Below are positions 12,162 to 22,305 of a DNA stretch of 64,000 nt, piece after piece. Numbering within the stretch: the first letter of the stretch is position 1; each line of letters starts with the position of its first letter. The position numbers and the translations under genes were made by a program. Source of the DNA: Massospora cicadina (Eukaryota > Entomophthoromycota > Entomophthoromycetes > Entomophthorales > Entomophthoraceae); contig JAKSZP010017508.1 in assembly GCA_022478985.1 (NCBI GenBank), positions 1 to 64,000 on the forward strand. Direction: 5' to 3'. The notes below the pieces were generated by a model. The model saw only the letters and a list, made by a program, of their open reading frames with translations. It was not told where the DNA came from and searched no databases.

Positions 12162-14316
12162 ATGCCCGCCTCGGATCGAGATTTGGGGTCTCCCGCCCCT
12201 AGCAATTATTCGAAAAACCTCGGAGATCTTGCTCGTAGTGTAGCTCTAGAGAATCCCCGCGACAATCCAAACGAATTGGAGGAGCTCGACTCCTTTATAA
12301 ATAAAGACCTTAATACTGAAAAGCTGGAGGCTTGTCTCAAGCTGAATCGAAACCTCCAGAACAGTTTGAAGGCTAGGCTTGAGGCGATATGCCGAGCGAA
12401 GAAACAGAATGAGGAGCAAAAGGTAACGTGACGAGCTAGCTTCTTCTTACGAAGGTTAGAAATTGGTTAGCCAACTCCTCATCAAAGGCCGAAATTCTTC
12501 GGGGAGATTCATCCGGATGGGAGTCGATATGGCGTCCTCCCACTCAAATAAAAGGAACCTGCCCCCTTAATAAACACCGGCGACACTTCCGAAGATCTGT
12601 TCCTCAAAACACATTCAAACTTTGTGTTTGTTCCTTATTTCATTGATCGACGAGGTTATGTAAGTATAAGGAGTTACATTGAGATTGACAGTTTTAGGTT
12701 CCTATAGATAATCGGGACACTTTATTGCGGCAGCAAATCCCGCCTCTATGTAAGAGCTATGCCATTTGGACAGTGAATGATCGAAGAAGTTTGGCTACGG
12801 CCATAAAAGCCGACAACCTACGGATTCTGCACGAAAGAAAAAATCAGGTTTTATTCTAGTTGTACCAATACTCATTGCGTCCACCGTTAGCTCCAGCAAG
12901 AGTGCCACTAGAGTTGATTTGGAAGTCTTCTTAACTCAAAATGTTTTGGGAGTAAACTGGGAGAATGTCGCAGAATTCGTAAGGGTTGTACGCCTGCCCA
13001 AGTCATAGTTATACTTAGGTTCCAGGGCGAACGGGGCGAGAATGTTCCATACGCTGGACCTGTTACGATCATCCCGCCATTAACAAGAAAAAGTGGACGC
13101 CCGAGGAAGAAGAGCAACTGCTTGAAATAAGCAAGGCTTTTAATTACCGCAACTGGCCAAGCATTGCTGCCCATATGAAAAGCAACCGAACAGCCATCCA
13201 ATGCTTTAAGCAGTATCTGTCACACAAACATAGTTTACCAAGCAGAATGCGCTGGACAAAAAAGGAGGATGGTATTCTTTTAGAAGCAATCCGGATATAC
13301 GGTGAGCGGAATTGGAAACAGATAGCACTTTGCTTTGACAACCGCAATGGCGCGTCCTGCTTGCATCGCTGGAGAAATGCGCTCCGCCAAACCATCAAGC
13401 GAGACAAGTGGACAAAGGAAGAAGACGAGGTGAGCTGAATTGCACCCTACCCTGCTGCCGACACCACTAATGTCTAGATTAGGCCCTACGCAAGGCAGTT
13501 GCACAAATGGGGGAAGGAAACTGGACTCAGATATTTCCCTTTATTCGTGGGAGAAGCGACGTCCAATGTAGGGAACGGTGGATGAATGTTTTACGTCCCG
13601 ATTTGGATCACACAGCATGGAGCCCCTATATGGACGCCATACTATGCAGGCTGGTTAATACCCATGGACTTGGGAAATGGTCTCTGCTTGCCTCCAAAAT
13701 CAAAGGCCGGACGGATAACCAAATTTGGCGCAGGTGGAAAACCTTGGTCAATTGCGGAGCCGCTAACTCTCAAAATATAACTCACCCCGACTTCCTCAAC
13801 TCCAACCCTAAGCCGCTCATTTCCCATCGTCTCGTATCCACTAAACCAGGCCCATGCCCAAGCACTGAGTCGCTCCAAAATCATACTTCAGCTCGTAAAC
13901 GTTACCGAAAATTAGTGGAACGCCACCCACCTTTTGAAACCAAGCCTCGACGGCCCATCGGCGGCGGCGTCAATAACTACTCGGCAAGCTTGCCCCACTT
14001 CGACTAACCTAGCCCTTAGACAGCTCTCGAACTCCGGCTACACAACGACTTGGATAGAGCCAATGCGATTCCTCCCTGCCAATCAAACGTTCGGCTTTAT
14101 TCTAGCCTTTTAAACGATGCTGGCGTGGACGGCTCCTTTATCGATTACCCTACGCCTCTTGACTCGGACATCAGTGCGAGCCAGGACGATCTGATCTCCC
14201 TCGAGAGGATTTTTCAAGCGTTGTTTTCCTGGCCCCATCTGGCGGGCGCTGTGGAAGTAGACCTCGGTGCCTTGGATGATCCTGCTGAAAGCGGGGATCC
14301 TCCTCCAGAAAACTGA
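12162..14316 (+). CDS. SNAPC4-like Myb protein (snRNA-activating complex subunit 4)
   Basis: Proposed exons: 12162-12422, 12471-12659, 12698-12847, 12901-12978, 13019-13429, 13483-13968, 14020-14316 (about 623 codons). All introns are GT-AG, 38-53 bp, and keep phase. The N-terminus is a coiled coil (LEACLKLNRNLQNSLKARLE). A conserved block PYFIDRRGY/VPIDNRD spans intron 2. Then come a half Myb repeat (NWENVAEF/VPGRTGRECSIRW, HPAINKKKW) and four Myb repeats with first Trp near residues 252, 305, 357 and 409; repeat three spans intron 5. One half plus four repeats is the hallmark of SNAP190/SNAPC4, which binds the proximal sequence element of snRNA promoters for RNA polymerases II and III in the nucleus. 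Exon 2 has an in-frame TAA at 12549-12551, so the gene may be damaged or the local model wrong. The last intron donor (GTCAAT) is weak, but its branch site CTAAC is good. Intron 3 has alternative acceptors. Confidence 0.82.
12423..13018 (+). other. Short spliceosomal introns 1-4 of the SNAPC4-like gene
   Basis: Intron 1 is 12423-12470 (48 bp, GTAACG...GGTTAG), intron 2 is 12660-12697 (38 bp, GTAAGT...TTTTAG), intron 3 is 12848-12900 (53 bp, GTTTTA...GCAAG; an alternative uses GTTGTACC at 12862 with the acceptor at 12890), and intron 4 is 12979-13018 (40 bp, GTAAGG...CTTAG). Introns 2 and 4 are the safest: each joins two halves of a conserved block and removes frame disruption. Confidence 0.65.
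13430..13482 (+). other. Intron 5 inside Myb repeat three
   Basis: GTGAGC...GATTAG, 53 bp, with branch-like CACTAAT ending 11 nt before the acceptor. It joins KWTKEEDE to ALRKAVAQMGEGNW and so restores a standard Myb helix spacing, which is strong support. Confidence 0.9.
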
Positions 14317-14879
14317 GGTCCATCTTTACGCAGTCCAGCTATCCAACTTGCTACGGTCAAGATATCGCCCGATTCCAACCCTTCCTATTTGACCCATCCT
14401 GCAGAGTATATTGTACCCGCTTAGACTTCGCTAAACCTGCCTGCCTTATTAAACATCAGCGATCTCTTTCTTTAATAATTATATTATCTAAGTTTTAGCG
14501 GATACAAATCCGAATTGATCGTTTTTTTATTTCCGGAACTAAAAAAGTGAAGGTTGTTTAAGATGAGGAGTTAAACTATCAAAGTAGTGTCCACCGTATC
14601 ATTATTTAGGCCTTGGCCTTATCATCCTGTTTTGCGGGTGGAGATTTATCATCCGAGACCTGCCTTATAATAATCCCAGCCAACAGCCGCTGGTACTGTT
14701 AACCAGTTTCACCGCGACCCCAAAACGCTTTTGAATATCGTATCTATTGGGCGCTGTAGATGGGGTTGAGCTGAACAATTCAAACGGGCTTCAAAGCTTC
14801 ACTTCTCGGACGTATTCTAGTTGACTAGACAAAAAGCCTACAATTAAAGGGGTTGGCCTTGGCTTGCATATCAACCTCG
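14317..14879. other. 3' flank of the SNAPC4-like gene, no gene seen
   Basis: AT-rich with an ATTATATTATC stretch near 14480; no certain polyadenylation signal and no domain. CpG remains fairly common to about 14.8 kb, so the gene island probably ends here. Confidence 0.45.
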
Positions 14880-15334
14880 CATAGACTTATTTCCTTAAAA
14901 GCAAAAAAGTCCTTAAAAGTGGGGTATAGTTGATAACTAAGCATAGAAAGGATAAGTTAGCTTTAGTAGTTGGATTCTTTTGATATTTATAAGCTTCATT
15001 GAGGTGTGGCATTTAAAAGATCCTTAAATGAGCTGGGGATCAGGTTCTTTCATTTTACTCAATCTTTTAGGGGAACATGACAGGTCCCTGCGATCAGATG
15101 GTGGTTTCCTTAATTTCCAAGTCTCTTTGACTTTTCATGACATCTAGGCATGGATTGCGCCAGCCCTTTGTTTTTCATCATACCTTCCTGATATCAGGGG
15201 CCTTTTGCAATAACACATTAGGGTTGCTCTAAAAACCCAGTCAAGGTGGACGCCCTGTTTAAACTAGGTTCATCTGATATCTGAGTTTTACAACCTAACT
15301 CAAATCAGACTTTTTCAATCCTTAAGTTACAACA
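14880..15334 (-). repeat. Probable 3' LTR of minus-strand gypsy relic GyM
   Basis: Read on the minus strand, the purine tract ATCTTGAGGGGGGTAA (15335-15350) is followed by TGTTGTAACTTAAGG, the expected polypurine tract and LTR start, immediately after the integrase C-terminus. The Gy2 junction has almost the same tract (ATCTTGAGGGAGTAG then TGTCA), which supports it. The far end of the LTR is not determined. Confidence 0.5.
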
Positions 15335-15344
15335 TTACCCCCCT

Positions 15345-16130
15345 CAAGATCCTATTAGAAAAAACAGATCTATAAAATAAATATCCATGTCCTTATTTAC
15401 CATCCCTTGGGATAGGTTGACCATAAAATATTTGGACCCTTGTATTATAAAAGGGTTTGTAGGGACCCAACCATGAGGTAGCCAATCTATTAGTCCACCC
15501 ACTTTGATGATTATGAAATGGGACCAAGTCACCTAAAAATAGAATTTAAGGACAATGGATGTAGATTACTCCACCTGGTTTCCCAAGTGTAGTGGTTGAT
15601 ATCAGATTCCTGGCCATCACCTGTAACTAGATAATCTTATCCACAGAGGCTCTCATGGCTAGTTTAGAGTGTTTATGAGTGGAATTTTATAACATCAGTT
15701 AAAGGCTGGTTATTAGAGTAGGTTCTCTATTAGATATAGAGCTTAAAATAGGGGCTATCTTTATCACCCTATAGTAACTAACCTGTTATAATAACAATGA
15801 ATTTGGAAAATGATTCCATTATACAGGGTTGGAGGTGATCATTTTATAAGTATAGTGACTAGTGTGCTATTAACCTGTTTTTAGCTCCATTATCCGCTAA
15901 GTTATTGGATACCATAGTTTAAGTAAAATTAAATAAAGATGTTAACCCTTGGACTCCTTCCAGAATAACGTTTAACCCTTTAACATTTAGCAATGCTCTA
16001 GGACTGCCCAACTGTGTGAAATATACCAGAGTAGAAATAAGATGGTAGCTTAAACAATTGCAAATGGATCCATCATTGCCTCTAACTATTTAGTTATATG
16101 GTCAACGGCCAGTATAATGAATTGATGCCC
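15345..16130 (-). pseudogene. GyM integrase, minus strand, heavily decayed
   Basis: Minus-strand reading near 15535-15400 gives GDLVPFHNHQSGW, then LATSWLGPYKPF, the C-terminal integrase pattern also found in Gy6 (GDLILFYHNW...WSGPYQV). Further upstream on the same strand, about 16060-15830, GSPRALLNVKGLNV...GLTSLFNFT...NLADNGAKNR fits the DDE core region (GCPRVLLSDNG...NPATNGAIERVN) with many substitutions. Nothing functional remains. Confidence 0.6.
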
Positions 16131-18829
16131 ATGTAAACATGTTATTAGTAGAAAAAATCCATTGCTAATTACTATCAGAAAACTGGTATACCAGGAAAAA
16201 ACTTGGTTTCCATCATGGATACTTCATCATCCAGGATAAAATTCTCTGGCCATAAGGTGCCACCATAATGATGATTAGAAATGGTGTAAGTAGCTACAAG
16301 CAATTGAGGAGAAGGGTAAGGGTAGTTGGATGTTAGGCGCATGGTAGCTGCCTATTGGTGTTATTGTCTACTTTTGTGATAATACCCAAAGCATTAACCA
16401 ACGGTGGCATATCCACCAATGACGCCAAAACTCCAGGGCTTAGCTATTCCATAGCCCTTAAAATTGAAGTTGGAAAGTATATAATTTAATTTAAGTAAAA
16501 TCCTTTTTTGGGGATACATTTTTAATAAATGTCAGAAAAGTGAATAACCCAACGACCCACCCTATGCAGCTGTTGGGTAAAATCCTTAAGGAATGGGGGT
16601 TAAGGCTTAGTATAGCGCTGATGAATATAAACAGAAAATGTCATTCTCAAACACATTTCTTTTGGTTTCAACTTCCAGCTAGGGGTTTCATATATCTGAT
16701 TATGTTTCAATTGAATTATTCTACCTTACCAATTTTAGGAATTTAGTGATGTGTTTGATGCTCACTGTAAGCCATCTTTATCTAAAGTTTTACTAGTATT
16801 ACATTTAACATAAAGTATGCTCACCTGGGGTTATCCCAAGTATAGAATTTTTACAACAGGTGTTCAGGGTGGAATTGTTTATTAGGGAGGGCAAATAACC
16901 GTTTTAGAACCCATCTTAATGATACGTCTAAAATTAGATCAGGGCTGTTTGATTTTCAGCACATAAAGCTCTTTTGAATCAGTAGTAGTAATAGGTTTGG
17001 CTTTGAGGGGTTGGTTGAGAGGTAGGTTAAGGGGTGGCATATGTCAGACAGGGATAAACTGCCGCAGTCTATATTTTTCTAGAGTATGCCCTAGATCATG
17101 TATAACTACAAGAGGCAGAGACCTGGGAATAGTGCCACTATTTTTTCTAAAGGGGAGCAAGGTTCTATCCATATTGATGGTTAGGCCCTGGAACCTTAAA
17201 TTTACAGTTTAAAAAAAGAGAGCTTAGGGAGCAACAACCTGGTTTTTCAACTTTGGATTAGGCTTATAGTGTCTCTGGAAGATAGGTATCAAGAATACCA
17301 TGAATGGAATCTAGCATACATCCTAAGAGTATCGGGTCTTTGGTCATTGTGATTTTTCAGACCGCTCCATGTACAGCGCATGATGAACTCCAAATTATTG
17401 CAGAACAAGACAAAGGATATATTTAGGGTAACGTTTTTGCTATGAGCAAATTTTTACAATAATTCAGCCATATGGGCATTACCTGCTTTCTATCTAAGTT
17501 CATCATGTATTTTTCAGAATCTTCAGAGAACATGTAGTGTACAGAATACATATTACTGCACAGTTAAGCTCTTTGCAAAACTCTAAGATCTTCATTGACC
17601 ACTTAACCTTTGTAATTAACAAGCTCCCTTACCTCTGAACATTATATAGAAAAGTTACACCATATTTTATGCTCAGTATCTGGTATATAATTGCTATTCA
17701 AGAGATAAAAATAACATTCAACACTATAAAATAAAGTAAGTAAAAAAGTATTAAATTTAAAACTAGCTGCAAACCCATTCTACACCCAGGTACTGAAAAC
17801 TTTTATTCTTAACATTTGAATTATTCAACATTGCTATAGTTACTATTTACCAAGAATTTTAATTATTTTAGCTCTTATATTGATTAGATGATATAGCATT
17901 TATAAGTTTAGGAAGTAAATAAATCATTGAATTGTCTAAATAACAACAAACAGCTTTGAAAACCTTATGAACCTACTTAATGGACCAAACAAATACCAAA
18001 TTATTGAAAAAATTAAATGAACCTATCAAATTAACTAAATAACCAGCCGCTTGACTAAAAATGAAAATCTTCTATTCAATTAAAAACCACCATAATCTTG
18101 TCACATTAATTTTACTGATATAAAAGTAATCCATTAAGTTATAGGGTATTAGTTTAGCTTTTCAGCTAACTATTGTGGGTGTTCAGTTAATTTTTAACTT
18201 TATACCCTTGTATGGCTTAGTTTTTAAATTTAATATCATATAGGTATATATTTTTTTCAAGCAGTGTTATTTATTTGATTGTCACTACATTAATTATATG
18301 AATACTTATGATTCTATCTAATGGCCATCAATATGTTTAAATGTGAATTAATGTCAAAATAGTAATTTTTATTGACTATACCAATCACTGATGCACACTT
18401 AGTGCATTATACTAGAATACATAAAATTGTGCCTTTTCTTTCCCAAGCCAATTACTTTTAAATAAAAAATTATTTTATTAGTCAAAACATTTGAAAAAAC
18501 TTGATAAACCTTTTCTATATTATGACTGATACACACACTCATCATTTCATATAATTAGATTAGCTGAAACTTCGTTCTATGCCCAGGTGTGAGCATCTTT
18601 TTGATAGTAGCTGGATTACTTAACTTTGCTTAATTTATTTCCCAAAACATATAAGAGATTTTGCTTCTTATATTGATAGGTAAGATGGCCATCAATGATT
18701 TTAGGATGTACATTATCCATCTAATCAATTAAATAACTACTGTTGGACATTAAGATGTTCAGCTGGATGAGAAGAATATATAGGAGTCAATATATGTTCA
18801 ATAAAGTTAAAATTTTTAAATCTAACTCT
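16131..18829. other. AT-rich degenerate DNA, no gene supported
   Basis: Probably contains more of GyM on the minus strand, but I cannot follow its domains past about 16.1 kb. From 17.2 kb it is strongly AT-rich. A motif close to TATTATGACTGATACACACA recurs near 18370-18415 and 18515-18560 and again near 20.0-20.2 kb, so this belongs to a dispersed repeat. The open frame at 16997-17212 has no domain and is not called. Confidence 0.4.
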
Positions 18830-19640
18830 CAGAGAGTTAGGTGAACTAATTTGGAAGTTTTCCAACGCACTAACTATAATTTAGTGCTACCTCCTAAGAA
18901 AAAACAACCCCCTTTTATAGGCCTGATGGGGGTTTTGAAGGGTGAAAATATTTTCTTTACCAATAATGAGTTAGGATTTCCTTTAATTGAAATAAGTTAA
19001 CCTATTTTCAAGCTGATTGATTGGATAAAAAATATTAAAACATTACTGCATAAATATGTCATTCATGCTGTTGACCAATCACCTAGAATTCAGCCATACT
19101 GGAATGAAGATATTTTAGAGGGTTCTGATAGATTAATCTGTCATTTATCTAAAACCTATCTCCCTAATTATAAACAAATCAATCCATATCTAAAACTTGC
19201 AAATTAGATCAGATTTCAGATCAAAATCAGAACAATAAAAAAATGAGTCTCATCCACAGATTTATTAGACCTATACAAATATTAACAATTCAAAGGGTTT
19301 ATATGAAAACATCTTGATGTATTAATTCCCACATTGACAATCAAGTATTGCAATGGGGAAGACTCCTGAAGCATTGCCATCTCTATGAGCCTTTCATATA
19401 ATGTTAAAAAATCTTTTATGTGCACGTGTTGCATGACCATAGACTTGACCCAGTCTAGGGCTATGTGGTTTTCCTTGAAAAATGAGATATATAACCCCCC
19501 AAGTTTTTATTAAATGAATTAACATTTGTTATACCCATCTTACTCGTTAATATTACACTTGTTTGTGATCTACTTTTTAGCCCCAAAATTTTTGGACAGC
19601 TGCCAAGTTTTAAGTACTCTTGCAACTGTTATATTGTTGA
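18830..19640 (+). repeat. LTR-like remnant related to the Gy1 3' LTR
   Basis: The TATA segment CCCCCTTTTATAGGCCTGA followed by GGGGGTTTTGAAGGGTGAA (about 18908-18950) matches the Gy1 LTR at about 8367-8412 (ACCCCTTTTTATAGGC, GGGGTCACGAAGGGTGAA), and the neighbouring CAATAATGAG block also aligns. Probably a solo or truncated LTR; its borders cannot be set by eye. Confidence 0.5.
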
Positions 19641-19934
19641 GATCCTGCAGCAAAGCACCTGCGAGAAGCTTTTTGCCAAGATTATAACTACCAGCATAGA
19701 AAAACCTATGAACCTATTGAATTGGCTAAACAAACACCAATCACTTTTTTATGGTAATTAATACTGGTTGCATATACTAACATCTGATATATCTATCACG
19801 TCATATTCTATAAAGATATGAATATAGTACATTTAATAGAGAACTGGTATAGCATTTTAGATATTGGGTGTGGGTTAGTTGAGTTGTAGAATTATAGTTG
19901 TGTAAAGCAGCTAAGTGTTACTTATTTAATTTAG

Positions 19935-20205
19935 ATATAGATATATAAATATTACTTTATTCTCCTGCGGCAATCAGATTTAAATTTAAAACTATCAAAA
20001 TAGGTGAATAAATGAGTCTTACAAACAATTACTATATTTGACTGACACACACCTAGAGCATTATTTTATAAATATATAAAATGGGGTTTTACTTTATTGT
20101 GGCAATCACAATTAGTTATATAACTAAATTGGGTGAGTCAATTAGAAATCTATTAAATCTTTACTATATTGTGACTGACACACACCTAGTGCACTATATA
20201 GTAGA
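19935..20205. repeat. Two-unit tandem repeat, ~130 bp per unit, AT-rich
   Basis: Each unit runs TACTTTATT...GCAATCA...GGTGA(A/G)T...TACTATATT(G)TGACTGACACACACCTAG(A/T)GCA. Unit 1 is about 19945-20065, unit 2 about 20090-20205. Related single motifs occur near 18.37 and 18.52 kb. Confidence 0.6.
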
Positions 20206-20289
20206 TAACTGTGAAATATTTAAATCAAAAGATAATCAAGGTGGGTTGACCTTGAGACAAATATACCACACCAAGATTTTTTTATAGTC

Positions 20290-20328
20290 AGTGCAGGTTT
20301 CAAACATGTGTTGAACAAAACCTGCACT
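20290..20328. repeat. Perfect 11-bp inverted repeat (hairpin)
   Basis: AGTGCAGGTTT at 20290-20300 and its exact complement AAACCTGCACT at 20318-20328, separated by 17 nt. It could form a hairpin in DNA or RNA. No U-run follows directly and no gene ends here, so a function is not implied. Confidence 0.7.
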
Positions 20329-21344
20329 AAAGTGAAAGCAGGAGTTGCCCTGCAAGGCTAACCACCCTGAAATATTTTAAATTAAATAATTAAGTTTTTT
20401 AAAAAGGAGTACATATTTTATGAGTACAAATGATGGTAAGTACAATGGGTATAATAGGCATAATAGGCATAATGGCACCCATTATTAAAAATTTTCTATA
20501 TATAGAATTATTAACTTGGCTTGATGATATAGGGAGGGCTTATAGAAATGAAATAGCACTAATTTGGATTTACCTTATTGCCAGGTGGCAATTTCAATTT
20601 ATGTCAATGGGTGATAGGATTCCAGCACTAACACTCAATGGGATGTGCTAGATTGGCATCTTGTTGAGGTAAATCTTGATCTGAATTTGTTCATCCAATT
20701 GACATAGTAAATTAGATAGAATGGTTGCCTGATCCAACAGGACAGTAGATAGCTCATTATTGATTATTCATCCAATTTTTTACTTGTAACTCCGGCACAA
20801 TTAATATAAGTTTTACATTGCCTTGGGAGTTAATATGGAACCCTATATATTAGGTCCAGCAACAATTTCTTATTAGTAAAAATATTTGTTACAAATTACA
20901 TCTGGCTTAAATCATACATATAAAATATTAAACTTTATATTAAGGCTTTACCTATACCAGGGCAAAGAACAAAAATCCCCTTGAGCCTCAACCTAGGGTA
21001 AAAAAGCTTTTCTTTCTTGGGCTAATTTAAAGTTTTCTCCAACTTTTTACAAATTTGATCTTGGTGTTGGTCTTATAGTGATAAAATTGTATTATACCAG
21101 GATAGCTGTGTGGCCATCATTTATGTTAATGAATGTGATACAACCAACATGCCAGATATAATGATTATCAAGGTGCTTAGGTATTAATAATCAAGAAATT
21201 AAGGAAATTTATAGTCAGGATGCTAGAATTTGAGGCAAACTGAAGGTTGCCAACAGAAACTTTAGGAAAAATGATTTTAATTGTCAGTTTCTTAAGTGGC
21301 TAAATAATTATAAATTAACTTAGCTCCAATGTTTGTCCTAAAGG
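20329..21344. other. AT-rich DNA, probably part of the Gy2 LTR and its flank
   Basis: No gene. A small ATAATAGGC tandem is at about 20450-20475. Toward 21.0-21.34 kb the sequence must belong to the host of RetS copy 1, which on the right side is the Gy2 LTR; its outer end was not found. Confidence 0.4.
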
Positions 21345-21362
21345 AATATTTCTTTGCTAGTA
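21345..21362. repeat. Left target-site duplication of RetS copy 1
   Basis: AATATTTCTTTGCTAGTA, 18 bp, identical to 21922-21939. A perfect duplication of this length points to target-primed (LINE-type) insertion. Confidence 0.9.
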
Positions 21363-21921
21363 CACCCTCCTCCGCCAGCATCTCCATGGGGTGATGGAAC
21401 CCCTAGTTGAGGGTATTACCATCCCAAATTTCCCTTCCAATTTCGATGAGAATGCTAAATATGAAATTGAGGAGCTCGCTTTCAGTGCACGCCACACTTG
21501 CATCAATGCAGCAAAAACCTCTCTTTTTGACCCCAACTATCCTCAAACCCAATGGCGCATCAAGTCATTTACTTGTATGCCAGCTCTCATCACTTTTGCT
21601 GAGCATCAACTTGCTCAATACGTTAAGGTGATGGACACCGCCGGCCTCATTAACAAAGAAAACCACAACTATACCTCCTTATGCCTCATGTCACTAATGC
21701 CCCTACCCCAATGTTGTCCGCCATGGTCCATCAGCTTAAGTGGGCGCCAGACAAAAGTTTCCCCAAAGCTTCCTCGCCATCCAATATGGCTTGCTAGGCT
21801 GATAATCTAGGGGGTAATATTAGAAATTTTTTTAATCTATGATAATCCCTTTGTTTGGCCCATTTGTAAATAAAGATGCGTGGCAGCTCCCCCTTTTGGG
21901 TTGGGCACCACTAGTGCTAAA
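21363..21921 (+). mobile_element. RetS copy 1: short retroposed element
   Basis: A 559-bp unit between perfect 18-bp duplications. It shares its 3' end with copy 2 (45710-46470), down to the AATAAA context, the GGCTCCCCCTTTTGGGTT block and the terminal CACCACTAGTG(C/T)TAAAA, but starts further downstream than copy 2. A shared 3' end with variable 5' truncation and long target duplications is the signature of retroposition by LINE machinery. The source is unknown: the 3' end of another LINE family, a SINE-like unit, or a cellular mRNA. Confidence 0.75.
21391..21796 (+). pseudogene. Conserved unrecognised ORF of RetS, copy 1
   Basis: Starts MEPLV and contains IPNFP, KYEIEELAF, CINAAKTS, FDPNYPQTQWRIKSFTCMP and FAEHQLAQYV. 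After a frame change near 21680 the same protein appears to go on as LMPHVTNAPTPM...KSFPKASSPSNMA to a stop at 21794-21796, because copy 2 shows a matching segment (MPHVADAPTLM...KSFLKASSPYDMA). About 135 residues in all. Frame conservation between the copies shows it was coding in the source. No family recognised. Confidence 0.6.
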
Positions 21922-21939
21922 AATATTTCTTTGCTAGTA
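21922..21939. repeat. Right target-site duplication of RetS copy 1
   Basis: Exact 18-bp repeat of 21345-21362, following the terminal TAAA of RetS. Confidence 0.9.
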
Positions 21940-22289
21940 TCTATGCGCTTTGGCGGTATATAAAGGCAAGGATATGTGTTAATCAATGTGTTTTATTCTA
22001 ATAAAACGAGGGAATATTTAAAGTCTATGTGGGGGTGCGGTCTTGGTGTGGGTATTACCCCTCATGATTAGCAAGATCTTCTCAAAGTCTCAGAGGAGCC
22101 AAAGCCTTTAAGCAATGAGGGAAGACCTATTGCCACTCTCCCATCGGGCTTTTGCATTACTTTGGTTCTTGATTCTATTGAGACAATGGTCTGATCCAGG
22201 GTTTCATTAATTGTCATTTTCCAAAGTACAGAGGTTCTTTTGAGTGGAGTTCCTTCATCTAAACCAACTAAATTACAGTCTTTTTGACA
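21940..22289 (-). repeat. Part of the 3' LTR of Gy2 (minus strand), split by RetS
   Basis: On the minus strand the LTR begins TGTCAAAAAGACTG at 22289, right behind a purine tract (GATCTTGAGGGAGTAG, complement of 22290-22305). A TATA-like TATATAAAGG is at about 21957-21966. The LTR continues left of RetS copy 1 (below 21345), but its far end was not identified because the second LTR lies outside the window. Confidence 0.55.
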
Positions 22290-22305
22290 CTACTCCCTCA
22301 AGATC

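Noticed and set aside
16997..17212. Arg-rich 71-codon ORF
   Set aside because: No domain, and it lies in a decayed minus-strand gypsy relic; probably chance.
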